Part shown: positions 1 to 8,464 of the stretch, one piece after another
Layout: every line of letters begins with the position of its first letter
Position numbering within the stretch: the first letter of the stretch is position 1
DNA from: Amarobacter sp964507025
GTDB lineage: Bacteria; Chloroflexota; Dehalococcoidia; Tepidiformales; Tepidiformaceae
Assembly (NCBI GenBank): GCA_964507025.1
Contig: CAZDOK010000007.1
Span: 1-64,000, forward strand
DNA: 64,000 bases
Direction: 5' to 3'
The notes under the pieces: generated by a model
The model's database searches: none
The model's input: only the letters and a program-made list of their open reading frames with translations
Told to the model about the DNA's origin: nothing
Program-made: the position numbers and the translations under genes

Positions 1-894
1 ATGCGAAACTTACTGAGGCACCATAGAGGACACCGGCTTGTCGTTATTCTCGTCCTCGCTTGCGCAATTGCGGGCTTTGTACTCGCCAGGGCCAGCACCC
101 AGCCCAATCGCAGCACTATCTTCGCGTCTGATAGCGCCATTGGAACTACATCGCTGGAGGAGTTGTCAGCGGTGTCTCACGTGATCCTGATAGCGAAGAG
201 TGTCACGGCGACCACCGAGGCCGTGGACATGGCATGACCCGTTACGCCGGGCGTTGGCACGCTTCTAACCGTCATCAGGTTTGCGCTGGAGGTGGGGCAG
301 CTCGAACCCGGTTCGAGCCGCATTCCGGCGTTTGTGGTCGTGGGATCGAGTCCCTACGGTGCTCGTGAAGGGCTTCCGGAGTGGAGGGTGGAGGCACCTC
401 TGCTGAAATCTGACCGCGAGTATGTCATTTACCTGCAGCTTCGCGATGGCCGGCCTAACACCAGTGGCGCGCTCGCAACCCGCCACCTGGAGTTCACGTC
501 CCTTGCGGTAGCTGAGTTCGACGGCCGCGTGGCGGAGTTCGCCCCCGAGGCGACGGTTAAGGGAGTCACCGTGTCTGGGAACAGCGGGCAACCAACAGTG
601 TTCGGAAAGAGTTACGCGCTCACGGACGTACGACAAATCGCCGCGAGCGCGACCCTTCCCTTACCGGACGCTGATGCGCGAGCGGCGGCTCAGCTAGAAC
701 GCGGAGCCGCCCTCGAAACGCTCCTGGCCGAGGTCGCGCAACTGCGCACCGAGGATGCGGTGGTGAATCGCATGACCGAGCTGGGGCTGGATCGTGCTGT
801 CGCCGAGGATCCGGCCTTCTGCCGAAAGGTCGCGGGGGGGCTGATGCAGTTCGGCAGCCCGATGGTTTCACTCAATTGCAAAGACAATCAGTGA
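1..894 (+). pseudogene. Secreted or anchored protein gene interrupted by an in-frame TGA
   Basis: The reading frame opens with an ATG at the first base of the window and encodes a basic N-terminus followed by a hydrophobic segment (about residues 13-30), which looks like a signal peptide or anchor. After 78 codons it meets a TGA at 235-237. The same frame then stays open to the TGA at 892-894 with no shift, and residues on both sides read like one domain. I do not recognise the family; it vaguely resembles extracytoplasmic domains with a 'v...v....kG' core. The simplest reading is a nonsense mutation. Readthrough or selenocysteine is less likely because no redox motif surrounds the TGA. The true start may lie outside the window. 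Confidence 0.55.
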
Positions 895-906
895 GCAAGC
901 AGGCAG

Positions 907-1392
907 CTACCCGCCGTACTTCACGCCAAGCTCTTCGAGCGTGAGGACCTTCGATTCGCGCTTCAGCACCGCATGGGTGACTTCACCCACCACGCAGCTG
1001 TGGTCGCCCAGGTCGACCTCACCGACCATCCTGCCTTCGACGAACGCCGGGGCCGCGCTGATGACCGGGGCGCCGGTCTGGTGGCGCTCGATGGCCTGGC
1101 CGTTGATGGTGTCGCCGTCGGCGGTCGTGGGCTTGAAGAAGGCGTAGCCGATGTCGCCCTGGCCCGATTCGAGGAACGAGAGCGCGAACTGGCCGCTCTC
1201 CTTCAGGAGGGCGTAAGCGCCGCTGTCCTTCTTCACGCCCATCACGATGAGCGGCGGGGCGAACGAGGTCTGGGTCACCCAGTTGATGGCGGCGGCGGAG
1301 ACTTCGTCGCCTTTCTGCACGCCGAGCACGTACAGGCCGTAGGGGATCATGCGCAGGATGGTCTTCTTCGCGGCGGCGGTTTGTTCGTCCAT
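907..1392 (-). CDS. Flavin reductase-like FMN-binding protein
   Basis: This 161-residue protein matches the flavin reductase-like (flavoredoxin/FlrR) family. These are split-barrel proteins that bind FMN and either reduce free flavin or pass electrons to a partner. The N-terminal 'RMIPYGLYVLGVQKGDEVSA' followed by 'NWVTQTSFAPPLIVMGVKK' is the typical FMN phosphate and isoalloxazine binding region. The C-terminal 'FVEGRMVGEVDLGDHSCVVG' is the conserved strand that closes the barrel. Length is normal for a single-domain member. No dedicated partner is adjacent; the next gene upstream is divergent (HAD). The substrate cannot be told from sequence. Confidence 0.85.
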   Translation of the reverse strand: MDEQTAAAKKTILRMIPYGLYVLGVQKGDEVSAAAINWVTQTSFAPPLIVMGVKKDSGAYALLKESGQFALSFLESGQGDIGYAFFKPTTADGDTINGQAIERHQTGAPVISAAPAFVEGRMVGEVDLGDHSCVVGEVTHAVLKRESKVLTLEELGVKYGG

Positions 1393-1428
1393 GGGGCACC
1401 TCGGGCTGTGGTTTGGGGGCGATTCTAC

Positions 1429-1460
1429 CGAAGGGCGAAGTTCGAAGTGCGAAGTTCGCC
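1429..1460 (+). repeat. Dispersed intergenic 8-bp tandem repeat, copy 1
   Basis: Four consecutive variants of an 8-mer CGAAGKNC lie between the flavin reductase and HAD genes: CGAAGGGC, GAAGTTC, GAAGTGC, GAAGTTC. The tract is followed by a GC-rich flank. Similar tracts occur at 4336-4365, 6492-6530 and 39506-39543, always between genes. Confidence 0.6.
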
Positions 1461-1508
1461 GCAGCGATGGGTGGTTGCGGGCCCGGCGAGACGGTACGCT
1501 CGGCGGCC

Positions 1509-2213
1509 ATGGGGATTCGCGCCGTCCTGTTCGATGTCGGTGGTCCGCTGGACACCGAGGTCCTCTCCGAGGCGATCGTCGACCGCCAGATCCGCGAGGC
1601 GCTGGCCGCCTGCGGGGTGGTGGTCGACCAGGACGCGATCGCGATGGCGAGCGACTGGGCCGTGGCAGCCTTCGCCCCCGACGCCTACCGGGCCATGATC
1701 TGGCGGCTCTCCGGCGGCAGCGTCGAGCGGGCCGAGGAGGTCTTCCGGCGCTTCCGGGCCGGCGCGGACACGCGCTACGCCGAGCGCGGCGGGTTCGAGC
1801 TTCGGCCGGGCATCGCGGAGGTGTTGGCGGAGCTCCACGGGCGGAAGCTGTTGCTCGGGCTGGCCGCGAACCAGTACGCCCGCGCCATCGACGAGCTCGA
1901 CCGCCACGGCATCGGCCAGTACTTCGCCCACCGGGAAGTGTCGGGACACCACGGCTACCGAAAGCCGGACGTGCGGCTGTTCCTGCGCGCCTGCGAGGAC
2001 CTCGGCGTCGAGCCCGCCGAGTGCATTATGGTCGGCGACCGGGTCGACAACGACATCGCGCCCGCCCGGCTGCTTGGGATGCGGACCGTGCTCCTGCGCA
2101 CCGGGCGCCACATCGCCCAGCAGCCGCGTTCGCTCGATGAGGTGCCGGACTTCGAGGTACGGACGGTGGAGGAGATGCGGAACGCGATCGGCCGCCTGGC
2201 CGCGGACGGTTAG
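1509..2213 (+). CDS. HAD superfamily hydrolase
   Basis: A 234-residue haloacid dehalogenase-fold protein, probably a phosphatase of subfamily IA. Motif I is 'LFDVGGPLDTE': the nucleophilic Asp is kept but the usual second Asp is Gly, as in the 'FDxGG' branch of the family. Motif III is the Lys in 'GYRKPD' and motif IV is 'MVGDRVDNDIAPA' with the acidic Mg ligands. A helical cap domain lies between about residues 20 and 90. The ATG at 1509 is preferred over one at 1413 because the earlier stretch is repeat-derived and the HAD fold begins right after 1509. The end overlaps the convergent GNAT gene by 4 bp (TTAG). Confidence 0.85.
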   Translation: MGIRAVLFDVGGPLDTEVLSEAIVDRQIREALAACGVVVDQDAIAMASDWAVAAFAPDAYRAMIWRLSGGSVERAEEVFRRFRAGADTRYAERGGFELRPGIAEVLAELHGRKLLLGLAANQYARAIDELDRHGIGQYFAHREVSGHHGYRKPDVRLFLRACEDLGVEPAECIMVGDRVDNDIAPARLLGMRTVLLRTGRHIAQQPRSLDEVPDFEVRTVEEMRNAIGRLAADG

Positions 2214-3007
2214 TCGCCCGGCAGGTGGAACGTCCGGTAGGGTGAGACGAGCCGGAAACCCATGCGCTCGTAGATCGGCCGGCCCATCTCCGACGCCTGG
2301 AGCGCGGCCATATCGCACCCCTGCGCGGCCCCGGCGGAAACGGCCTGCCACGTCATCGCCTCGCCGTAGCCGCGCCCCCGGTGTTCGGGCAGCGTGGAGA
2401 CGTGGTGCACGCCAGCAACGCCATCCGCCTGGATGAGCGTCGACGTGGCGACCGGCGTGCCCTCCGCATGACCGAGAAAGAGTGCGAACCCGGGCTCTTC
2501 GAGGATGGCCGGTGGCAGCAGTCCCTCCGCCAGGCCGGCGGGCAGACCGAACCCTCGCGCCACAACCCTGCAAAACGCGGAGAGCGCCTCCGGCGTGGTG
2601 ACGCGCTCGATGCCGAGTTCGGCGGGGGAGGGCGGCGCATCCAGGACCTCTGATGCCATGCCAGGCACGGTGTCGGCATAGGGCATGCCGAGCTGCTCGC
2701 ATGCCGCTTCGGAGGCGGGGTCGAGCCCCTCCCGGATGCGCACAACGAACGGCGACCCTCGCTCCGAGAAGAAGCGCATCGCCGCCCGAATCTGCCCGAT
2801 CGGGTCCGCGAGTGGCTGAGTCACGAATGCGACATTGAGGTGTGCCACGCCAAGTCCGAGGTCGGTCAGGAGCAACCCGCCGTCCTCGACGACCGCCCCG
2901 CCATCCATGACACGCGCCAGTGCGCGCCACGAGTGGTAGTAGTTCGCATCGGCCCGATCCGCGATAGCCATGGCGCGGGAGTATGCCGCTTCAGCCAGAC
3001 TTCGCAT
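2210..3007 (-). CDS. GNAT family N-acetyltransferase
   Basis: A 265-residue protein with one recognisable GNAT domain in its C-terminal half. The acetyl-CoA pyrophosphate loop reads 'VSTLPEHRGRGYGEAMT' (motif A), followed by 'ASEMGRPIYERMGFR' (motif B), typical of acetyltransferases that modify small molecules or protein amines. The N-terminal 120 residues are probably a second, degenerate GNAT half, as in mycothiol synthase-like two-lobed members (inference). It overlaps the upstream PPOX gene by 17 bp on the same strand, so the two may be cotranscribed; a start at 2971 is possible. Substrate unknown. Confidence 0.8.
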   Translation of the reverse strand: MRSLAEAAYSRAMAIADRADANYYHSWRALARVMDGGAVVEDGGLLLTDLGLGVAHLNVAFVTQPLADPIGQIRAAMRFFSERGSPFVVRIREGLDPASEAACEQLGMPYADTVPGMASEVLDAPPSPAELGIERVTTPEALSAFCRVVARGFGLPAGLAEGLLPPAILEEPGFALFLGHAEGTPVATSTLIQADGVAGVHHVSTLPEHRGRGYGEAMTWQAVSAGAAQGCDMAALQASEMGRPIYERMGFRLVSPYRTFHLPGD

Positions 3008-3419
3008 AGTCCCAGGAAATGACCTTCACCGGGCGCACGCGAATATACGCGGCGCCGGGACGTGACTCCGTCGGCAACTGGTCCTGCGGGACGCCGCGGC
3101 GGGCCATCGATTCGCGCAGCAGCGGCAGCATCTGCGCGGGATCGGTGATGACCTCGGCTTCGCCCTGGATGCAGACACCCTTGATGTCCTGCATGGTGGT
3201 TCCGGCCTCGAGCATGAGCGAGACCCTCGGGTTGCGCTCGATGTTCTTCAGTTTCTGGGTGCCGGCGCGGCAGCCGATGTACACCTCGTCGCCCATTCGG
3301 AAGTAGCCGATGGGGACGGTGTGGGGGTGGCCGCTCCTGCTGATGGTAGTGAGGGCGATCCAGCCGGGACGGCTGTCGAGGAACGCGTGGACCTCGTCGA
3401 GGGTCATTTTGCCGGGCAT
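2991..3419 (-). CDS. Pyridoxamine 5'-phosphate oxidase-like (PPOX) protein
   Basis: A 142-residue split-barrel protein of the PPOX class, which binds FMN or the deazaflavin F420. 'MTLDEVHAFLDSRPGWIALT' followed by 'GHPHTVPIGYF' and 'RNPRVSLMLEAG' are the usual cofactor-contacting strands. The start at 3419 is fixed by a GGAGGT ribosome site 5 nt upstream. Members are involved in redox detoxification or act as cofactor carriers, and the substrate is not predictable here. Located immediately upstream of, and overlapping, the GNAT gene; divergent from the FAH-family gene. Confidence 0.85.
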   Translation of the reverse strand: MPGKMTLDEVHAFLDSRPGWIALTTISRSGHPHTVPIGYFRMGDEVYIGCRAGTQKLKNIERNPRVSLMLEAGTTMQDIKGVCIQGEAEVITDPAQMLPLLRESMARRGVPQDQLPTESRPGAAYIRVRPVKVISWDYAKSG

Positions 3420-3511
3420 CGGGACCTCCGGTGGCAGGTGTGACGGCATTGGAAACGACGCGGTGCGGCCTGTCCAGTACACTCCGGGCACCACGACCAC
3501 CGGGGGCAAGC

Positions 3512-4264
3512 ATGGCGAACTTCGTACGCTTCGAACGCAGGGACGGCAGCATCGCCACGGGCATGCTCGAAGACGGGACCATCCGCGTCGTCGCCGAGCC
3601 AATCTGGGACGGCCCGAAGCCCACCGGCGAGACCCTGGCAGCCGACTCCGTGAAGCTCCTGCCGCCATGCCAGCCCCGCTCCATCGTCTGCGTGGGCCTG
3701 AACTACTCGAGCCATTTGCAGGGCCGCCCGGCGCCGGACCCGCCGACGCTGTTCTTCAAGCCGCTCTCGAGCATCGCCGGGCCGGGCGACCCGATCGTGC
3801 TCCCGGAGGGCTGCGGCCGGGTCGACCCGGAGGGCGAGATCGTCATCGTCATCGGCCGAAAGCTGAAGAACGCGACGCGCGCCGAGGCCCAGGCCGGCAT
3901 CTTCGGCTACACCGCCGGCAACGACGTCTCCGCGCGCGACTGGCAGCAGAAGGACGGCCAGTGGTGGCGCGCGAAGGGCAGCGACACCTTCGGCGTGTTC
4001 GGCCCCACCATCGCGACCACCATGCCCTACGACGCGCTCGAAGTCGTGACCCGCGTCAACGGCGCCGAGGTCCAGCGCGGGCACTCGACCGAGCTCATCC
4101 GCGACATCCCGGAGATTGTGCGTTACGTCAGCGCCGTGATGACGCTGCTGCCGGGCGACCTCATCTACACCGGCACCCCCGGCTCGCCGCCCGCCATTCA
4201 GAGCGGCGACGTCATCGAGATCGAGGTCACGGGCGTGGGCGTGCTGAGGAACCAGGTCGCGTAA
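3512..4264 (+). CDS. Fumarylacetoacetate hydrolase (FAH) family protein
   Basis: A 250-residue member of the FAH family, metal-dependent enzymes that cleave or isomerise 2-oxo acids from aromatic or sugar breakdown (for example 2-hydroxyhepta-2,4-diene-1,7-dioate isomerase or acylpyruvase). 'ICVGLNYSSHLQ' opens the catalytic domain; 'DPEGEIVIVIGRK' provides the Glu metal ligands and 'GYTAGNDVSARDWQ' the Asp ligand and catalytic loop; 'GDLIYTGTP' is the conserved end. The ATG at 3512 has a GGGG ribosome site and begins at the usual N-terminal domain. It is divergent from PPOX and stands alone, so the exact substrate is open. Confidence 0.88.
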   Translation: MANFVRFERRDGSIATGMLEDGTIRVVAEPIWDGPKPTGETLAADSVKLLPPCQPRSIVCVGLNYSSHLQGRPAPDPPTLFFKPLSSIAGPGDPIVLPEGCGRVDPEGEIVIVIGRKLKNATRAEAQAGIFGYTAGNDVSARDWQQKDGQWWRAKGSDTFGVFGPTIATTMPYDALEVVTRVNGAEVQRGHSTELIRDIPEIVRYVSAVMTLLPGDLIYTGTPGSPPAIQSGDVIEIEVTGVGVLRNQVA

Positions 4265-4335
4265 GTTCGAAGGACGCCAGGCCTGCGACTTCAGCCTGCC
4301 GCCAGTGCCGGCGTATTGCGAAGGCGCCGCGCCCG

Positions 4336-4365
4336 GCGCACTTCGCACTTCGTGTTTCGCCCTTT
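4336..4365 (-). repeat. Dispersed intergenic 8-bp tandem repeat, copy 2
   Basis: On the minus strand this reads GGGCGAAACACGAAGTGCGAAGTGCGCC in pieces, that is, two or three CGAAGTGC units ending in GCGCCGGGCGCGG. It sits between the convergent FAH and propeller genes. The trailing GCGCCGGGYGCGG is shared with copy 3. Confidence 0.6.
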
Positions 4366-4367
4366 CC

Positions 4368-6419
4368 TCACTCCCAGTCCAGGTAGGCCGCGGACACCCA
4401 CCCGTGCTCGCCCGAAGGCGTCCTGACGTAGAGCCAGGTGCCTTCCTCGTTCCGGATGGCGCCACGCTGGCCGACGGGCATCTTCACGTCTTCGGCGAGC
4501 TCGACCCGTGTGCCATCCTGCAGGACGACGATTACCCCAGACCCCGTACTCGGGCCGGTGCGCAGGTTCAGGCCATCTCCAGTCCGGGCGACCACGAAGC
4601 GGAAACCCGGGTCAGCGGCCCCATCGACCCGCTTCGGCGTGAGGAGGATGGGCGGGGAGGCGCCGCCGTGCCCGCCGTGGGGCAGTGCGAACACCATCTG
4701 GCCGGGGCCCGCGGCCCACGGGTCGAGGTGGTCCGGGCCAGCCTGGCTGGTGATGTTCGCCGTCAGCCACTCGCCCGTTCGCCGGTTGTAGAGCTCGAGC
4801 CGCCCGAACGCGATCAAGTCCGGGTCGTAGGGGCAGGGCGCGGGCGAGCGCATGGCGTTCGTCCGGAACCATTCGAGATCGGCCACGGGCGGGAGCGGGA
4901 TGCGCGTGATCGTCCTGCCGTCGGTAGAGATGATGGCGTACTCGTAGGCGTCCGAGGGGCGGTCAGGCGGTTCCGGGCCGCGGACCATGGCCACGAAGCC
5001 CGAGCTATCCGTCAGCCATGGGCTCTCCGCGATGCGGTCGCCGTATCCGATGGACGCAGACAGCATGGACCAGCCAAGATCGCCGGCGCCTGCACCCTCG
5101 ACGACGACCGCCGGCCAGTACTCGCGCGGCGCCTCGGCTCCTCCGCCGTTCACCTCCCGCAGGGGAACTTCGGAGACAAGGTTCTGTCCGTCGGGAGAGT
5201 AGCGGCCGGTCGGGTTGATTGGCCCGGGGCCCTCCAATCCACCCTGAACCCACGCACTGGACCATCCGAACATCTGGCGCTCGAAGGCTGCGCCATTGGC
5301 CGCGTATAACCACGTGGCGAGGAACCCGCCGAAGCCGCCGTCGAGCGAATCGAGCCGCACCGGCTGGGCGACCACGCCATCGCGAGGCTCAATCTTGTGG
5401 CTGCTCTGGACAATTCGGCCAGTCGCCAACTCGATTTGGTGGAGTTGCGGGTCAGACTCGTGAGTCCCAGACCAGAGCACAATCCGGCTGCCATCGGGCG
5501 ACCATAGCGGCGGCATTCCAAAGCCCGTTGGGGGCAACTCGAAGGAGGACAGTAGCTCAAGGTACTGACCTGGAGCGGCGGAGAACACATGGTGCCTCCC
5601 CGTGCCCTGACGGCTCTCCAGTTCCTCGAACACGACCCATGTACCGCGAGATGCGGTCCCGGCCGTCACAAGGCGCAGGTCCTCGATCGGCCACGACCAG
5701 CTCCGCTCTGTGTTCAGCACATCCAGCAGATACGCGCGCGCATTCCCGTGCATCGCCCACACGAACCGCCCACCCGGACCGGTCTGGTACAACACGAAGC
5801 CCGACTGCCCGTTCCGGGGCGGCTCGGTCTCGATGAAGCGCAACCCCTGCACATCCCCGGTGTTCGGAAACATGCGGAACAGCCCATGCTCCCAGTCGAT
5901 CGGTGCTCCCTTCGCCCACGTGCGCGTCTCGAACCGCTCGTTCAGCCCGCCCTCCCCCTGGATCAGGAGGCCGCCGAAGTCGTCCGCGGGCGGCGTTGGC
6001 GACGGCTCCGGCGAAGGCGTCTCGGTCGCGGATGGGGTGGCCGGGGAGCTGCCGCGCCGGGTGAGCGCGACCGCCGCCGCCCCGCCGAAGAGTGCAAGCG
6101 CGGCGGCGCCTCCGGCAAGCACCGCCCGACGGGAGTGCCTCGGCGGTTCGGGGGCGATGTCGGGGATGGCGAAGTCGAGGCCGATGACCGGGCCTCCGTC
6201 TACTTCCGGCTCGTTGACCACCGTCCCAGCGCCCGCCCGGAGAGCCGCCCGGTCTGCCACGCCGAGGCGGTTGCAGACGCGCTGGATGCGCTCGTCGGCC
6301 TGCGGGACCGGCACGCCCATGCGCACGGCAATTTCGGCGAGAGGGATCGATTGCACGGCGAGGTCGTAGACGCGGCGATCGAGCTCGTCGAGGTCGTCGG
6401 GGGTGCGTGGATGGGCCAT
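4368..6419 (-). CDS. Membrane-anchored HTH protein with extracytoplasmic beta-propeller and SH3 domain
   Basis: A 683-residue multi-domain protein. Residues 1-62 look like a GerE/sigma-region-4 type helix-turn-helix ('LAEIAVRMGVPVPQADERIQRV'). Residues 98-120 form a single transmembrane helix after a basic 'RHSRR'. A Pro/Thr/Ser-rich linker (about 124-147) is followed by a long region with WD40/TolB-like blades ('PLWSPDGSRIVLWSG', 'RYSPDGQNL'). The last 80 residues form a bacterial SH3 domain ('GLNLRTGPSTGSGVIVVLQDG', 'TWLYVRTPSGEHGWVSAAYL'). The layout suggests a one-component transmembrane regulator with cytoplasmic DNA binding and outside sensing (inference). A -10-like TACACT at 6450-6455 lies about 30 bp upstream of the start. 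A shorter relative lies at 42515-43801. Confidence 0.75.
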   Translation of the reverse strand: MAHPRTPDDLDELDRRVYDLAVQSIPLAEIAVRMGVPVPQADERIQRVCNRLGVADRAALRAGAGTVVNEPEVDGGPVIGLDFAIPDIAPEPPRHSRRAVLAGGAAALALFGGAAAVALTRRGSSPATPSATETPSPEPSPTPPADDFGGLLIQGEGGLNERFETRTWAKGAPIDWEHGLFRMFPNTGDVQGLRFIETEPPRNGQSGFVLYQTGPGGRFVWAMHGNARAYLLDVLNTERSWSWPIEDLRLVTAGTASRGTWVVFEELESRQGTGRHHVFSAAPGQYLELLSSFELPPTGFGMPPLWSPDGSRIVLWSGTHESDPQLHQIELATGRIVQSSHKIEPRDGVVAQPVRLDSLDGGFGGFLATWLYAANGAAFERQMFGWSSAWVQGGLEGPGPINPTGRYSPDGQNLVSEVPLREVNGGGAEAPREYWPAVVVEGAGAGDLGWSMLSASIGYGDRIAESPWLTDSSGFVAMVRGPEPPDRPSDAYEYAIISTDGRTITRIPLPPVADLEWFRTNAMRSPAPCPYDPDLIAFGRLELYNRRTGEWLTANITSQAGPDHLDPWAAGPGQMVFALPHGGHGGASPPILLTPKRVDGAADPGFRFVVARTGDGLNLRTGPSTGSGVIVVLQDGTRVELAEDVKMPVGQRGAIRNEEGTWLYVRTPSGEHGWVSAAYLDWE

Positions 6420-6491
6420 GTCCGCTCGCTCCTATCGGGGGGCGTCATCAGTGTAACGCCGCGGAGAGGCGAAAGGTTCCCGAGGGGAAGG

Positions 6492-6530
6492 CCGAAGTCC
6501 GAAGGGCGAAGTGCGCCGGGTGCGGGCCGT
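6492..6530 (+). repeat. Dispersed intergenic 8-bp tandem repeat, copy 3
   Basis: CGAAGTCC, GAAGGGC and GAAGTGC units are followed by GCCGGGTGCGGGCCG, upstream of the propeller regulator. Same element type as at 1429, 4336 and 39506. Confidence 0.6.
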
Positions 6531-6672
6531 CCCCCGGTGCATCGCGGTGTCACCCGGGGCTTGGCGGTGGTTCGCCCGCGGGCACAACGTCGGGCGTGTG
6601 CGCCCGCCTTCCCCGGCCGTCCCGTCTGCGTCGCCCCTTCGCGGCGTCAATTCGCCCCTTGCCCGTGCAGGG

Positions 6673-6761
6673 TGAACGCACGGGAACGCACGTGCGTTCC
6701 CATGCGTTCGCAATGCGTTCGAATGCGTTGGTAAGCAGAAAAAAATTCTCCGGCGAACGCA
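6673..6761. promoter_or_regulatory. GAACGCA / TGCGTTC array with a 20-bp palindrome
   Basis: Seven copies of GAACGCA or its complement TGCGTTC/G fall within 90 bp. Two copies form a perfect palindrome at 6682-6701 (GGGAACGCACGTGCGTTCCC). Three direct TGCGTT copies follow at about 9-10 bp spacing (6703, 6714, 6724), and a last GAACGCACGCCGTTCG lies at 6756. The array lies between the terminator of the helicase gene and the propeller regulator transcribed away from it. It looks like a multi-site operator (inference); no family can be assigned. Confidence 0.5.
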
Positions 6762-6776
6762 CGCCGTTCGGCACAT

Positions 6777-6815
6777 AAAAAGCGGCGAGTTCCTCATCCG
6801 TGAGGTCCTCGCCGC
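6777..6815 (-). terminator. Rho-independent terminator of the DEAD-box helicase gene
   Basis: GCGGCGAG (6782-6789) pairs with CTCGCCGC (6808-6815), with an inner stem CCTCA/TGAGG. On the minus strand the hairpin is followed by TTTTTAT, 42 bp beyond the helicase stop codon. Confidence 0.85.
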
Positions 6816-6856
6816 GCCAGATCTTCGAAACGCAGTGGTCCCGGAACGCCCCGGGC

Positions 6857-8272
6857 TCAGTCCCAGCGGGCCGGGAGCTTGAGGTGGGTCAGGTTCTCTT
6901 CTCCGACTTCGCGGACAATCGCGTCCCAGGCGTCGAGGTCCCATTCGCCGACAAAGGTGTACGACGAACCCCGCCGCCCGGCGCGCGCCGTGCGGCCGAT
7001 GCGGTGGATGTACTCCTCCGGGTTCTGGGGGACGTCGTAGTCGATGACATGCTCGATGTCGGGGATGTCGAGGCCGCGGGCTGCGACGTTGGTCGCGACC
7101 AGGAAGTCGAGCGCGCCGGAGCGGAAGTCGGCCATCACCCGGTCGCGCTGGCCCTGGCGAAGGTCGCCGTGGATCGCCTGCGCGGGGACGCCCGCGCCCT
7201 GCAGTTGCGCGGTCAGCCGGTCCACGCCGATCTTCGTGTTGCGGAAGATGAGCGAGCGGCCAAGCCCGTGCTCTTCGTAGATGTACCGGAGGGCCGCGAA
7301 CTTATCGCGTTCCGAGACCTCGCAGAAGAACTGTTCGACGCCCTCGGCGGTGCGCTGCTCCGGATCGACCGCCACGCGGTTCGCCCGGCGCATATGCCGG
7401 TACACGAGGCGGCCAATGCTCTCGGGCATCGTCGCGCTGAAGAGCGCGGTCTGCCGGGCCTTGGGCACCGAGCGGAGGATGTAGTCGATGTCGCGCGCGA
7501 AGCCGATGTCCAGCATCTGGTCCGCCTCATCGAGGACGACAAAGTGCACGTTGCCGAGCTTGAGCGTGCCACGCTTCAGGTGGTCGATCACGCGGCCGGG
7601 CGTGCCGACGACGACATGGCCCCCGCGCTGGAGGTGTTCGATATCCGTTTTCACGCGGCTGCCGCCCACCAGGCCGACCGTTGTGAAGCCGTAGAACCTG
7701 CCCAGGTGCTCCATCACGTCGCGGACCTGGTTCGCGAGCTCTCGCGTGGGCACGAGGACGATTGCCTGGACATCGCGGCGTGCATTATCGATCGAGCGCG
7801 CCAGCGGGAGGCCAAAGGCGATGGTCTTGCCCGTGCCGGTCTGGGCAAGGCCAACCACGTCCTCGCCTTCGAGGAGGATGGGCAGTGCTTCGCGCTGGAT
7901 CGGCGTGGGCTCGGTGTAGCCGAGGGCGGCGATGGCCCCGAGGCCCGTCTCATCGACCCCCAGTTCGCGGAACGACTCGGAGACCGGGACGAGGGCAGGA
8001 GGGAGTTCGGTGCGGCGAATGGGCGCCGTTGCCGGTTGTGCATCGGCCGAGGCGGCGGATGTGCCGCGCCGCTTGCGACCGCCGCGGGAGCGGCGGCGCC
8101 GTGGGGCTTCGCCAGCGTTTGCAGGCGTTTCACGGTGTTGCTGGGGCCCGGCCGCGAGAGCCTCGGTCGGCGCCGGGGATGGCGCAAGGGCAGTGCCTGG
8201 TTCGAGGGACACCGCGGCATGGCGGCGCCGGAACGGGCGGGAAAGGACAGAAATCAGCGGACTCAGAATCAC
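6857..8272 (-). CDS. DEAD-box ATP-dependent RNA helicase (RhlE-like)
   Basis: A 471-residue RNA helicase. Conserved motifs in order: Q motif 'FRELGVDETG...GYTEPTPIQ', motif I 'AQTGTGKT' (143-150), Ia 'PTRELANQV', II 'VLDEADQML', III 'SATMP', and in RecA domain 2 'LIFRNTKIG', 'ARGLDIP' and 'HRIGRTAR'. The N-terminal 100 residues are disordered and very basic ('RRRRSRGGRKRRG'), likely for RNA contact. The C-terminal tail is short. It probably unwinds RNA duplexes during ribosome assembly or RNA decay. The start is GTG with a weak ribosome site. The 192 bp upstream (8273-8464) hold only its leader; I see no other feature there. Confidence 0.92.
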   Translation of the reverse strand: MILSPLISVLSRPFRRRHAAVSLEPGTALAPSPAPTEALAAGPQQHRETPANAGEAPRRRRSRGGRKRRGTSAASADAQPATAPIRRTELPPALVPVSESFRELGVDETGLGAIAALGYTEPTPIQREALPILLEGEDVVGLAQTGTGKTIAFGLPLARSIDNARRDVQAIVLVPTRELANQVRDVMEHLGRFYGFTTVGLVGGSRVKTDIEHLQRGGHVVVGTPGRVIDHLKRGTLKLGNVHFVVLDEADQMLDIGFARDIDYILRSVPKARQTALFSATMPESIGRLVYRHMRRANRVAVDPEQRTAEGVEQFFCEVSERDKFAALRYIYEEHGLGRSLIFRNTKIGVDRLTAQLQGAGVPAQAIHGDLRQGQRDRVMADFRSGALDFLVATNVAARGLDIPDIEHVIDYDVPQNPEEYIHRIGRTARAGRRGSSYTFVGEWDLDAWDAIVREVGEENLTHLKLPARWD

Positions 8273-8464
8273 TTCCTGGTTATCGCCGAAAAGATTGGGG
8301 CATGGCGCCCGGCGGCGATAGATACGGGCCGGGCAAGCGTGAAACCGGGACGGCGCTCGATCGCGCGCATCGGCGCGAGGGCATACCTGCGTGGGTGCAC
8401 AATCACCATGACCTTCAGGTACTCAGCCTATCACAATCCGGGCCTCACGGCGCGCGGCGTTCCC

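Noticed and set aside
235..264. Second selenocysteine site at TGA 235-237
   Set aside because: A hairpin (about 249-264) roughly fits the spacing, but the residues around the TGA (DMA-TGA-PVT) contain no redox motif or partner Cys; a nonsense mutation is simpler.
6682..6701. LexA (SOS) box at the palindrome
   Set aside because: The half-sites GAAC/GTTC are 8 bp apart instead of the usual 4, and no SOS gene is adjacent.
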